DNA of 64,000 nucleotides from Amoebidium appalachense (GCA_963693365.1 CAVNZM010000011.1:186001-250000), one strand, 5' to 3'. Positions 23,678 to 35,159 are shown, counted from the stretch's first letter. Numbers and translations: made by a program. The notes: generated from the letters alone by a model not told the origin.

Positions 23678-24926
23678 AGGGGGGAGAGGGGAGCAACAGG
23701 AAGGGAAGTAGGCGAAAGAGGGCGAGAGGAGAGAGGACAAGGGGCACATGCTTTATCCGCTGCATATGCAGGTACATACGCTAGGATGCACACCTGATCA
23801 TTCCAAAGGAACTTTATCTCTCTCATTCTCTCTCTTTCTCCCCCCCCCCCCCCCCCTCACTCGCTCTCTGTGCCTCCCTCTCTCCAACCTACCTCCCTTT
23901 CGCCTTCCTCTCCGTCCTCCTCCACGACCCCATCACATCTTACAGCCTCCTTCTCCCCTACCCTACCCTCCCTCCATTCTTCCCAATTCGCCCCCCTCGT
24001 CTTCCCAACACCAAACCACACCTTGTTCAAACCCCTCTCCCTCAGTTGGCTCGCCTAACCACTTCAATCCTGTCCAGTACCCACAAGTCCTCAATCTTTT
24101 TTCTTCCTAAGCAAGTATGGCATCCTTCGCTCACCCACACTATCACCACCTTTCCCGCCCAACCAGAGGACCCTTCTGCCTTAGCCGGTCACTCTTTCTC
24201 TCCCCCCTCCCTCCCTTCGTCTCTCAGAGTCTCACTCACCTCCCCCCCCCCCCCCCTAAACAGACACACACACACACACACACACTCAGTCTCTCTTTAT
24301 CTCTCCTTCTCCCTAACTCGTTCTCTCACTCTTCCTCTTTCCCTCGCTTCCCCTCGCTCCCTCCCCCTCCCCCCCCCTTCTCCCCCACCCTCCTCCCCCC
24401 TCCCCCCGTCCCCTCCCCTCCCCCCCCACCCTCTCTCTCTCCCTCTCTCCCTCCCTCCCCCCCCCCCCCCCCTCTCTCTCCTTTCTCTCCCTCCCCCCTC
24501 CCTCACCCCCTCCCCCTCCCTGCGTCCCCTCCTCTCCCTCCCTCTCAACCCCTCCCTCTCTCTCTTTCCCTCTCTCCCTCCCTCCCTCCTTCCATCCCTC
24601 TCCTTATCCCCCTCTCTACCCTCCGTCCCCCCTCTCTCTCCCTCCCTCCCCTCCTCCCTCACTCCCTCCCTCACTCCCTCACTCCCCACCCCACCCCACC
24701 TCCCCCGTCTGTCCCCCCTTCCCTCCTCCTTTTCTCCGTCCCTCCCTCCGTCCCTCCGTCCCTCCCTCTATCCCGCCGCTCCGCCTCCTGTTGCACGCAC
24801 CCTTGCCTCGACGTATTTAGCAACATAGTCCGTGCTTGCGCCCTGAGTGTGTGCCCTGACCCTCTGCTCTCCAAACAGACTGTCGTCGTCACCCCCCCAC
24901 TCTCCAAACCCGGGCAGCTCGTCCAT
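19348..24926 (-). CDS. TPR-like protein with possible C-terminal membrane helix
   Basis: Minus-strand exons in coding order: 24926-24801 (ATG at 24926), 23543-23466, 23200/23201-23142, 22521-22447, 21601-21529, 20052-19793 and a weaker last exon 19527-19348. Phases agree at every join and give about 283 residues. After an acidic N-terminus ([15 protein letters not shown]) come helix pairs with TPR-like spacing, such as [20 protein letters not shown] and [15 protein letters not shown]. The last exon adds a hydrophobic segment ([21 protein letters not shown]), but its acceptor lacks a pyrimidine tract, so the C-terminus is uncertain. TPR folds mediate protein binding; I cannot name a partner or orthologue. 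Introns carry splice-site-like tandem arrays (20430-21510 and 22560-22840) and a minisatellite. Confidence 0.6.
19737..19785. repeat. G-run
   Basis: About 45 G residues broken by one A, just beyond the donor of exon 20052-19793 on the minus strand. Confidence 0.95.
20137..20355. repeat. 24-bp minisatellite, nine units
   Basis: Nine nearly perfect copies of TGGTGTGCATTGGTAGTGGC plus TATA form a tandem array in the intron between exons 21601-21529 and 20052-19793 of the TPR-like gene. Confidence 0.95.
20395..21528 (-). repeat. Array of ~21 exon-end/donor copies separated by (TG)n
   Basis: On the minus strand each unit reads CTGGGCCAGATAGAGG followed by GTAAGT, GTAGGT or GTATGT and a variable TG array. 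The unit copies the last 15-16 bases and donor of the genuine exon ending at 21529 (CTGGGTCAGATAGACG then GTAGGTGTG). I count 21 copies besides the real one. Confidence 0.95.
22031..22108. repeat. C-AC-A composite tract
   Basis: About 46 C residues, then six AC units, then about 20 A residues. It lies in an intron of the TPR-like gene. Confidence 0.95.
22500..22890 (-). repeat. Array of ~5 acceptor/exon-start copies
   Basis: On the minus strand, units of about 60-67 bp repeat ACACGTATACTCTGTCCCCC then AGATGCTTGGTGCTAGGATT. They copy the polypyrimidine tract, AG and first codons of the genuine exon starting at 22521. Copies lie near 22579, 22640, 22701, 22768 and 22829. Confidence 0.9.
23399..23690. 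repeat. TG array and G-run around an exon
   Basis: A pure TG array (23399-23462) starts at the donor side of exon 23543-23466. A T8-G composite tract (23641-23690) lies on its other side. Confidence 0.9.
23838..24780. repeat. CT-rich polypyrimidine tract
   Basis: About 0.9 kb of C/T-rich sequence with CT, CCT and C-run blocks and one CA patch (24260-24285). It fills most of the first intron of the TPR-like gene, where it is purine-rich on the coding strand. The large Pro/Ser/Leu frames here are not genes. Confidence 0.9.
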
Positions 24927-25221
24927 GGTGCTCTGTGTATGGTTTGACGTGCTTGCTCGTATGTGGCAGCCACGGATGCCGTTCCACTTTCCACCTACGA
25001 TACCGTCCCTGCGTACAAGCCTTGGCCTTTCAGCTTCAAGGAGCAAGAGTCCAGTTCCTTCAAAAGTTTCAAAGTTTCGTTCGAACGCATGACATACGCA
25101 CGAACGCAAAATTTGTGGCCAGGTTGCAAAAACAATTTTTGACCAATGGGTGCAAAGGAAGCATGTGATTGGTGCGATAAAGCAGGAATGTGGCCCATTA
25201 CGTCACTTTTCTGTCATGATT

Positions 25222-25675
25222 GTCCGCACACCCCTGCCCGGACCGGCGTTTTTTTGTAGCTCGAGATAAATTCATGTGGCTGTGTTCGACCCGTGCGAGA
25301 TAGCCTAAATTCGGTGGGGCTCATGTACGAAAGGGCGGGCGCCCCAAGGACTTTCCGGGGCTAGAGTAGCCACCGTGTACGCCCAACGTTAACTTTGCGT
25401 TTGTTTGCTACTCGAAAACTGATGCTTAGCAGAACTTCAGCCCCAGTATCACAGAGATGAGAGAGGGGGTGCTCTGGGTAAGACCGAGACAGAGAGACCG
25501 GCTGAGATAGACTCCGGAGGGAGGATTCGAAGGATCTTCAGAGGGAGATCTGAGAGCTTGATAGAGCCGAGAGAGAGATTCGAGAAGAGATTCTCAGTGT
25601 GCGTGTTTGTGCCTGTGAGTTGAGCGTGTGTGTGTGTGAGGCTGGGCGGGGGGGGGGGGGGGGGGGGGGGGGGGG

Positions 25676-25712
<37 letters not shown>

Positions 25713-25744
25713 GAGGGAAGGCGAGAGGGAAGGCGAGAGCGAGC

Positions 25745-25841
<97 letters not shown>

Positions 25842-25880
25842 GGAGAGAGAGAGCCGGTGAGAGAGTGAGCCCGGAGAGAG

Positions 25881-25927
<47 letters not shown>

Positions 25928-25966
25928 GAGAGCCTCGGAGAGGGAGAGAGAGAGCCTCGAGGAGAG

Positions 25967-26025
<59 letters not shown>

Positions 26026-26083
26026 TCAGAGAGAGAGAGAGACTCCTCGCGGGGGGGGGGGGGGGGGGGGAGAAGAGAGAGAC

Positions 26084-26150
<67 letters not shown>

Positions 26151-26873
26151 CTCTGAGAGAGACAGAGAGAGAGAGAGAGAGCCTCTCGAGAGGGAGAGAG
26201 AGAGAGAGAGAGAGAGCCTCGGAGAGAGAGAGAGAGAGAGAGAGAAAAGAGCCTCAGAGAGAGCCGGAGAGAGCCTTGGAGAGAGAGCCGAGGAGAGACA
26301 CTGTGAGATCATGATATGCTAATGCGGTGCACAAGCTGTGTGTCGGACACTGTGTGTGTCTGCACACCAGCCTGCATTATGGTAAAACCACTCTTTGAGA
26401 AGCATAATGTTAAACACAGAGCGCGTGTCCAGCTGCAGCCGGAAAACACGGAGGCAACGCGGTGTGTGCATATGCTAGCTGGCACCCGCTCGCAGCGTGT
26501 ATGCATGGAGTACACAAGGGCACAGTGCACAGAAAAAAAAAAAGAAAAAAAAAACTTACTATGGATCTGTGGAGTGCTCCTTTAGCTAAGGTTCAGTATG
26601 CATACAGCGTGCATATGGTTTGCATTCAGCGCACTTAGTACTAGTTAGCACAAAGCTCCCAGGTAGCAAACAAACGCAAAGTTAACGTTGGGCGTACACG
26701 TCAAACAACGGTGGCTCGGCGGATCCAGCCCCGAAAAGTCCTCGGGGCGCCCGCCCTTTCGTACATGAGCGCCACCAAATTTAGGCTATCTCGCACGGGT
26801 CGAACACAGCCACATAAATTTATCTCGAGCTACAAAAAAACGCCAGAATCCGGGGGTGGTAAATGTGTGCGGT
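25222..26873. mobile_element. Fold-back element with ~190-210-bp inverted arms
   Basis: About 25222-25413 is repeated in inverted orientation at about 26661-26873. Shared blocks include TTTTTTTGTAGCTCGAGATA, GTGCGAGATAGCCTAAATT, AAAGGGCGGGCGCCCC and GTTAACTTTGCGTTTGTTTG. Between the arms lie 1.2 kb of mostly GA repeats plus a unique patch (26300-26660). No transposase is encoded, so it is non-autonomous. Confidence 0.85.
25675..26290. repeat. (GA)n array
   Basis: GA repeats with GCCTC and CCGGA interruptions and a G-run (26050-26070), inside the fold-back element. Glu/Arg-repeat and Leu/Ser-repeat frames here are not genes. Confidence 0.95.
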
Positions 26874-27065
26874 CATTCGTCCCAGAGTTTGCGCTGTGGC
26901 TCGCCCGAAAGGGTGCACTTTTCCAAAAAAAAATGGTGAAGGCCTACTGACTGCTGTGTTGGCTTGATTTCGAGGGCTTTGGGAGGTCTTGCTTGCACTG
27001 CATGTTCTGAGGGTAACCGTTCGTCCTTCCGCATCCACTTCCCCCGTCTCTCTGTGCACGCAGCC

Positions 27066-28333
27066 ATGGCAGCCACACGCCATGCCGAGACCGCTGCTGC
27101 GGCGCTGCAGCAGCAGCTACTAAGCGAAGACACCCCCCTCGCTCTGCTCTACGACCTGGCCGCCTTCCGCCAGGCCATGCACGACCTGACTGCCGCCTTC
27201 CCCGCCCACTTCCTGCACACAATGGCCGTCAAGTCAAACCCCACCCTCGCCATTATGCAGCTGGCATACACCGACGGCAGGCTGGGCTTCGAGGCGGCCT
27301 CGCTGGGAGAGCTGGTGCAGTCGCTGAGGACCGGCGCACCCCCAGGTGTGTGTGTGCTGGCTGCTTGCAGGGCAGTTAGGTGGGTGAAGCGGGGGGAGTG
27401 GTTGGGGCAGGCAGAAAGCCGGGGAGGAAGGGGGTAGAGCAGGAAGACAAGGGCGGGTGGGGGGTGGGGGCATTTTCCCCTATATATTTGTTCCTTTTTC
27501 TCTTCGTTTTATTCAATTTTACTTTTGAGTGAGTAAGAAAGGGTTCCGATGGCATTACACAAATTAAGCCATCTTAAGGTAGCTGGAACCATGCAATTGC
27601 AACGATCGATCTCCGGGCCAAACTCATATGAAAAACAGGGTTACATCGAGAGTTAAAAGGTACCAGGGATATGCGCTAGAGCTATAATTTTTGCATGATA
27701 TTTATGAAAATTGTGTTTTCATCAAATGCTCCGTAGAGAAAATTTATAACTCACTTGGTTCAGTGTCAGCCAAAAAAAAAAAAAATGACCAAATCTGGTA
27801 CGTTTTAGTACTATGTAAAATGTACCAGATTTGGTGCAGTTGGTTTTTTTGTTGCTGACGCTGACCAGTTGAGTTATAATTTTTCTGTACTGAGCATTTG
27901 AAGAAGACACTAATTTCATAATTATCATGCATATTTTATAGCTCTAGCGCATATCCCTAGTACCTTTTTACTCTCCATGTGACCCTGTTTTTCATATGAG
28001 TTTGGCCCGGAGATCGACCGCCGCAACTCCATGGTTCCAGCCATCTCAATAAAAATACCATAGTACTGGTGTCTAACAACTGGCACACACTCGCACTATG
28101 TATGAGTAGTATAGTCCGTTCTCCACGGCAGAGGAAAACGGGGGAGGGGGAGGGGAAGGGAGAGGGGGGGGGGGGGGGGGGGGGGGAGAGAAAGGGGGGG
28201 GGGGGGGGGGGGGGGGGGGGACGGGAGGGGGAGTATATTGGACAGCCAACGAGGAACCAAGTAGAATTTGACGTATGGCTGACACTTCTCTAGGAGAAAT
28301 CGAAAGCCTTTTTTCGTTTTTTTTTTTTTTTGT

Positions 28334-28364
<31 letters not shown>

Positions 28365-29880
28365 GGGGGGGGGCAGGATCTACCGGCTTTCGCCCAAAGG
28401 TATGGAGAGCTGCGGGGGAAGAGGGTACATGCGATGGGCACACCTCATGATCTCTGGTGGCCGGCTGGACATCTAGCTGTTCATTATCCCTCTGAAGCTT
28501 AGAGCGTTCGACCGCATATCCTTGGCCTTGTAATTATGAGCAGGCTGTATGTATCTGCTGAACACAATACGGTATCATCACAACGGCTGTAAAGGACTGT
28601 TAAAGCTCTGGGACTCGGAGTACCTATCTATTGGACACAGTGCCCATAATTAAGTGCTTTCAACCCACCCATCTACTTGAGAATAACCTTGAACCCCCCA
28701 CAGATATGATCGTGTTTGACTCGCCCGTGAAGACACGCAAGGAGCTCAAATATGCACTGGAAGGGGGGGTTCATATCAACCTGGACAATTTCCAGGAGCT
28801 CGATAGGTTGGTGACCATCCGGGCAGAGAAGACACCCATAGTGAAGGGGGTCCAATATATCGGCCTGCGCATAAACCCACAGGTGGGTTCGGAATTCCCT
28901 TTGGAATTTGTCTGCGTAACCTTATATGGCATTCGAATCATCTGATTGGCCTCACTTTCCGAAAGGGCTGGGGTAAGGGCTGCCCTCATACACCCGATCG
29001 GGCCCGAGGCGCAAATATAAAGGCTTTGAGGTGCATGTTTCACTCGTTTTTTACTTAGAAAACCGGCTTTGGTTCATTATGAAAAGTTGTCGGAAATAAA
29101 AAATGCGTAATAATGACATAGGGTGCAGGGGATGTTCGGCACTTCCTTCATCGTCAAAATCGGCCAAAATCCGTCCGTCTAAGCCTCCGACTGTCAGGGC
29201 AATCCAATTGGCCGATCGTCTATGACAAAATCATAGTTTTTCTAGTTTTCACCATAAAATAAGCAGCGGACACCCCATGTTGCTTATACAATAAATGTGT
29301 GTCGCGTTATGTATAAAAATTTTAATTAGTTGACCAAAACCTGTTTTTCATTCACATTATAAACTTTGATCACTTAAAGCGTCATTTGGTATATGAGTAG
29401 CCCTTCTCTCAGCCCTTCATTACGTCATCGCATTTTTTGGAGCGAAGCAAAACATAAAGAAAATTTACATACGCAATCCGAACTAGATTAGTGTTACACT
29501 TCCTGATATTTCACTCATTACATGTACAAGACGGTTTGGGAAGGGGTAAAGTCCTTCGTTTGTTTTGTGTGTGCATTACATGTCTTAAAGTATTTCTAGT
29601 CGAGAAAGCCTGGTGGCCAGGGTGGAGGAGGGGGGACTGCAAGTGGGTCGGATGGAGAAAACACGGGGGGGGGGGGGGGGGGGGGTTTGAGGGGAGGGTG
29701 GGGGAGGGGGAAGGGGCTGAGGGGGAGGGTTGGAGAGGGGGGGAGATAACGCTCGGCGGGGTTGTATGGTGGGATCTTCATGGCAGACTTTTACTGAATC
29801 TGGCGAGGTGCTGTAGGCACATGGGGTGCCATAATCGATGCACATGTGGTGTAGTGGCGCCTGACACCTCTCACACACAT

Positions 29881-29967
<87 letters not shown>

Positions 29968-30784
29968 TGGTGCCGGCAGCATTGCCACACACTCGACGTC
30001 GACCGCGACATCCAAATTTGGGTTTGCGCTGAAGGACCAATACGAAGAGATCCTGGGTGGCTATGCGCAATATGATTGGCTCAATGCCGTGCACGTGCAC
30101 GTGGGCTCGCAGGGCATTGGCTTTGACATGGCCGTGGCCGGCATACGGGCAGGGGTGGAGCTGGCTCTAGAGGTGAACAGGAGGGCAGGCAGGCAGCAGG
30201 TGCGTGGGTGAACGGGACTGTTTGATTGTGCAGATGCACGAGGTAGCTCTCCTTCCCTTTCTTTTTTTTTTATTAAGAAAATTAAAAATTAAAAAAATGT
30301 GTGGGTTTGTGGATGGTGGATGGTGGTGGCGGGCAGGGGGGGGGGCTGCTATCTATGTTTGGTTTGAAGAGAATTTGCCCGAATCCAAAGGTACATTGAA
30401 TGCTGCCATATCAGTAATTTAGTTGTCTGTGTGTGTAGTGCAGCAAGTATGTGACCTACGTCCCTGGTGTAGGTGGTGTGCATGGACATCGGGGGGGGCC
30501 TGTCGGTCAACTTTGCATCTGCAGAGGTCACCCCCTCATTTAAGGCCTATGCCGATGCACTTAAGGCTAGCATACCCGAACTGTTTTCTGGGGATTTTAA
30601 AGTCATCACAGAGTTTGGCCGGGCACTGACGGCAAAGGCTGGTTGGTTTGCCAGCCACGTGGAGTACACAAAGGTCTCGGGGTACGTGGTCTCTCTCTCT
30701 CTCTCTCTCTCCCTCCCTCCCTCCCTCCCTCTTTCTCTCCCTCCCTCCTTCTCTCTCTCCCTCCCTCCCTCTCTCTCTCCCTCC

Positions 30785-30822
<38 letters not shown>

Positions 30823-32711
30823 CTTCTCTCTCATATATATATATATCTCTCTCTCTCTCCCTCTCTCTCCCTCTCTCTCTCTCTCTCTGCCCTCTCCCCT
30901 CTCCCCCTCCCCCCTCCCCCCTCACCCCTCCTCCGCCTCCCCAAACATCACCACCACCACCGCCGCTGCCACCGCCACCTCGTTGCTTTTTTTTTTTCTC
31001 CCCGCCCTCTTCATTTTCTCTTCTTCTTTTCCCCAAGAGGAGGGAGGAGCTTTGTGCGGAAGGGAGGGTGTGGTAGTAGAAGTAAGCTCGAAGTAAGTGG
31101 TGAGGGAAGGAGCAGAATGATAATTCGCATGCGAGGACATTTCAGTCCTTTTTAATCGCTGATTAGGACACGGTGTCTTAATTATTTTCGGCGTGCTCCC
31201 AGGCCCCTCCCCTGTTTTAAACCCCCAACTTTCTGGGTATGGCCAATGAGCTTAGGTAGTTTATAGCCTTTTTTATTAATACGTCAGGTCATTGGAGTAA
31301 CGGCGCTCAAGTTATGAACGGTTTTATGGAAGGGGGTGAAGCCGTTTTTCGTTCGTTTTGGCGCGATCGACCGACTGACTGCAGCTGGGACTGAGCGCAA
31401 CCCTTATAGCAACAGAAAAACATGACAAAAACAAATGAAAAAGGGCCAGAAAACATATATTATTGTATTGTTTGTCTTTCTAAAGGGTTTATGAACCTAC
31501 ATGGGTGAGTTTCTATTTGCTCATGTGCTCTAATGTGGAGCGGTTGTTGTGGCCTGGCTCAGACCGACTGGCAGCCCAGGAAAACGAGGCTCGCACCAAA
31601 GGGGCACCCGTTACCATGGGCACAAAGGTCAAACAAAGGGCAAAATAAGCGCGAAGAAGCCAAAAAAAAACGCGTTTAAAGCACTTTAGGACCACTGAGA
31701 ACACTTTCCAGCAAGAGCGAAAACGGTTGACCTCCATCATCTTGCTCATCTGCTCCGGGAAGCTAGTTGGGACAATCATCATGAGAATCCTCGCTAAAAA
31801 GGGCTCAGAGTAGCCACTAGCCAAGTTGCCTCAGAATGGAGAAGTTGAGGTCGGGATGGTGGCATTTGAAAGCTTATGTGGTATATTTTCACGAGTAGTC
31901 GCTCTTTCGCCTGAGAAACACATAAGCGCTTCCAGTTTACTTTTTATCAGAATTTGCACCAAAATAGTTGGGACAATCATCATGAGAATCCTCGCTAAAA
32001 AGGGCTCAGAGTAGCCACTAGCCAAGTTGCCTCAGAATGGAGAAGTTGAGGTCGGGATGGTGGCATTTGAAAGCTTATGTGGTATATTTTCACGAGTAGT
32101 CGCTCTTTCGCCTGAGAAACACATAAGCGCTTCCAGTTTACTTTTTATCAGAATTTGCACAAAACACGTGTTTCCGCAAAAAGGGCAAACTTTGCCGGCA
32201 CAATGCACCCCGAAGATGTCTTCGGAGACCCCACAAACCGTATATCGCTGTAATATATACGGTAACGGGCATGACTTCAGCTTCACGTTTCTGCCTTTTT
32301 CCTCCTTTAGTTGCTATAGGCATATGCCACATATAGCGCAGATAACGATCTTTAGCTAATAAGGACTCAAGTGTCCTAATTAGTCCATGTGAATTATCAA
32401 GAAGCATCGGGGTTTTTTTTCCTTTTTTTGGGGGGGGGTGGGGGGGGGGGGGGGGGGGGGGGGGGGGCTGGAGGGGGGGTAGGGGGGAGGGGGGGAATGG
32501 ATAGAAGGGCAGGATAAGGGTGGCAAGGAGCATAAAGGAAACTGTGATGTTCCATCTCCTGTCCGTTTCTTTCTTGCTTACCTCTTGCTGTTGGTATGTG
32601 TTGCCCCCACACACCCACTCCAAGCCTCAACACTCTGTTTGTGGCTAGCTGCTCACCACAAGCACCCCTGTCTCCCCTTCCTCGTCCCCTCCCCACCCTA
32701 CCCATCCACCC

Positions 32712-32782
<71 letters not shown>

Positions 32783-33779
32783 GGGCGGCACATAGCAGCA
32801 CAGCATGCCGGTGCGGACATCTGCATCCGCACCATCTACCACCCCGACAAGTGGCCCCTCAGACTCACCGTGCTGGATGCGGGGGGCAGGGAGAGGGTCG
32901 AGCCTGAGGGCACGTGGGTCGAGTGGGACGTGGCTGGCCCATGCTGCATTGCGGGTACACCTGCACAGCCCCCTGCTTCATCCTGCCATGCATGGGTAGA
33001 AACACGTGCCATGGTGCCGCATTATGTTTCTCTGTTTCTCTCTTTTTTTTTTTTTTTTTTTTTGGGGGGGGGGGTGTGTGTGGGGGGGGGGGGGAGGGGG
33101 GGGGGGCATCATGTAACTTTGCAGAGGTGTGGCCATTTCAGACACAGCAAGAAACAATGCACCCAATGCAAACACACACGGGTGGTGATGTCTTTTTGGG
33201 GCGCACACAGTGACTGTTTGCACACAGGCGACATCATTGCGCATCAGCGGCGGCTGCCCGTGATCCAGCCAGGGGATTGGCTGGTGGTGCACGACGTGGG
33301 GGGGTACTACCACTCATCGTACAGCAGATACAACTGCAGGCAGGCACGTGCATTCCTGCGCATGTGTTTGTGTGCACGTGCATGCCTGTGTCTGTGTGTG
33401 CATGTGCGCACATGTCTTCCTACGCTTTTGGTTGCGGGTGGAAAGGAAGGCAGGTAGGCAGTGGAAGAAGGGGTGGGGGGCAGCAGAAAACAGGCTACGG
33501 TGGTTAATGTGAGTAGGCTATTCTTTGCTTTCCCTTATCTTTCCCTTTTCGTTTTTTTATGTGGTCTCGTTGTGCATGCCTGTCTTTGTTTTGGGGGGAA
33601 ATGGGGGATTATTGGGGGGGGGGGGAGGGGTTGTGCACACGATTTACTGACAATTATGGCTGCAGGCGCCGCCTGTGATTGGCTACGAGGCCAGCGGGGA
33701 CGGACCAATCACATTCACCGTGCTCCAGCGGGGGGAGACCGCGGCCGAGTCGCTGCGCATGTTCTGTCTCGACCAATGA
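27066..33779 (+). CDS. PLP-dependent decarboxylase, ODC/DAPDC-like (fold type III)
   Basis: Seven exons (27066-27345, 28704-28882, 29966-30199, 30473-30681, 32782-32954, 33228-33343, 33666-33779) join in phase to 434 residues. Seen: AVKSN near 54-58 with the presumed PLP lysine K56, HVHVGSQG near 196-203, the phosphate-binding DIGGGL near 236-241, EFGR near 278-281 (EPGR in most relatives), GPCCIAGD at 353-360 matching the catalytic GPxCxxxD of ODC-type enzymes, and a C-terminal YNCRQAPP block. Such enzymes decarboxylate ornithine, lysine, arginine or meso-diaminopimelate as cytosolic dimers. The Glu after the active-site Cys in DAP decarboxylases is absent, so the substrate is open. The last intron starts with GC instead of GT. 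The start is the first in-frame ATG after a CAG acceptor, so a 5' UTR intron is likely. Confidence 0.85.
27579..28046. mobile_element. MITE-like palindromic element in decarboxylase intron 1
   Basis: The left half (about 27579-27805) is repeated inverted in the right half (about 27815-28046). Shared blocks include GGGCCAAACTCATATGAAAA, GGGATATGCGCTAGAGCTAT and, at the centre, CCAAATCTGGTAC. The element is about 470 bp, non-coding, and able to form one long hairpin. Confidence 0.85.
28140..28373. repeat. G-rich tracts and T-(GT)-G composite
   Basis: G-runs at 28163-28220. At 28317-28373, about 14 T residues pass into GT repeats and then about 30 G residues. Confidence 0.95.
29200..29965. other. 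Intron 2 of the decarboxylase
   Basis: Intron 28883-29965 holds AT-rich unique sequence to about 29600, a G-run (29662-29684), and a CA array (29879-29965) that ends exactly at the acceptor CACAG of exon 29966-30199. No other gene is seen. Confidence 0.7.
30690..30905. repeat. CT array
   Basis: CT repeats and CCCT blocks, with a short TATA patch (30833-30846), begin a few bases after the donor of exon 30473-30681. Confidence 0.95.
31160..32385 (-). mobile_element. Possible DNA element in decarboxylase intron 4
   Basis: A short inverted pair bounds the segment: ATTAGGACACGGTGTC near 31163 and its counterpart GACTCAAGTGTCCTAAT near 32366. Inside is a 201-bp tandem duplication (31767-32165) and a minus-strand frame of 103 residues at 31824-31513 with no recognised domain. 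No clear target-site duplication was found, so the boundaries are tentative. Confidence 0.4.
31767..32165. repeat. 201-bp tandem duplication
   Basis: Two direct copies with a 201-bp period are almost identical through AGAATCCTCGCTAAAAAGGG and TTTCACGAGTAGTCGCTC blocks. They diverge only where the second copy ends. Recent duplication, non-coding. Confidence 0.95.
32410..33105. repeat. G-runs, CA array and T-G composite
   Basis: G-rich runs at 32428-32467, a CA array at 32718-32780 ending at the acceptor of exon 32782-32954, and T21 followed by G-runs at 33043-33105 in the next intron. Confidence 0.9.
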
Positions 33780-34104
33780 GCAGGCACCGTGCTGGCGGCG
33801 TGAGCCATGCACGTGCAGGTCACGTGACAAATGGCCCGTGTGTAGGCCTCCATGTGCCTGAGGCACACAAACACGTCGCCATTGAGCAGAGGGGGTTGAT
33901 TTGGAACCCTGTAAAGCAAATGCTCTCCTGTTCCCCACCCAACACACAAACACGCGTGTGTGCACGCACGTACACACACACACACACATACACAGTGTCA
34001 CGCATAAAAAAAAATACCTTTTTTTGGGGGGGGGGGGGGGGGTTAGGTTTTCGTGCAGCTCGTGAATTGGATACAGAAAATAGTAGCAGAACGTGCCCCG
34101 TCCA

Positions 34105-34137
<33 letters not shown>

Positions 34138-34170
34138 TGGTGGTGGTGGTGGTGGTGGTGGTGGTGAGGG

Positions 34171-34207
<37 letters not shown>

Positions 34208-35159
34208 CGCTTTCTGTCCCCCTTCTTCTTCTTTTTTTTTTTTTTTTTTTTTTTTTTCCTTTTCTCTTTCCCTTTTCAAACATCGGGTATAGCCGCTGAT
34301 CACACGGTGTCACGATGAAAGATGCGCGCTATGCATTACTAAGTCTAATGAAGAAACGGAACTGTTCGTGTGGGAATTCTGGCCATCAATCTTTTCATGA
34401 CGTCAGCCCAATCTCGGAAAAAGGTCAGGGCCCGTGCGGCCACTGATATTAGCACGAGCAGTGAGTGGCTGCGACATGTGCACTGACTCTCATGATGCAC
34501 CAATTCTGTTGTACTACCCGCTGTGTGAGCTGTGGATACAATGGGTCTAGACAAGGTGTGCTGTACCGTTAGGCACAAACTGCAAGCCAGGTTACTCCAT
34601 CCATCGTGATATATCAGGTATTGTTATGTAGTAGACAGTAGGTGTTGTGACAGACGGCACATAGGTCCGATGTCGGCGCAAACGTGCACCGCTGTGATAA
34701 AAAGCCACAACGTTGCAAATCGTGCATGGTGTTTCGACCAGATCTATTCAAAATAAAGGGATGCTCGGTCAGCCACTCGTAGCAACAAATATCTTGAACG
34801 CGGCGAAACAAAATTAGTCAGTTAGTATCCGATATGTACCCAGAACAGATCAAACCCAGGCCATCAATGTGCGCCCAGGTATGAGGTACTTTTATATTTT
34901 CGTTTTTTATAAAAATATATCAGAGCCAAAAATCTCAGAATGTCGATAAATTGCCTCTGACTGGTCATGCAATTATGGATGTTTGTTCCCGGCCTCCTGC
35001 GTTTTCGATCAAGGGAATTTTGCACTCCTCCTGACCCCCCTCAAGGGGAGCTCGCCGCATATGAAGCCTTATAAATATTAGTCTACGGCTGCACATGGGA
35101 AGATCAAAACATTAATTTAAGCTCGCCCTATTCAAAGCGCATGTAGCGGAGCCAAAGAA
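33780..35159. other. Intergenic DNA with T-GGT-G composite tract
   Basis: No gene was recognised between the decarboxylase stop and the PH gene. At 34104-34207 about 33 T residues pass into GTG/GGT triplets and then about 36 G residues. This is the mirror on the opposite strand of the C-ACC-A tracts elsewhere. T-G tracts also lie at 34018-34042. From 34260 to 35159 the sequence is unique with no splice-consistent exon. Confidence 0.6.

Noticed and set aside
24046-24947. Two overlapping 260-276-codon Pro/Ser/Leu frames
   Set aside because: They are read-through of a CT-rich tract that sits in the first intron of the minus-strand TPR-like gene.
25449-26312. 287-codon Ser/Leu frame opposite an Arg/Glu frame
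   Set aside because: Pure (GA)n/(CT)n translation inside the fold-back element.
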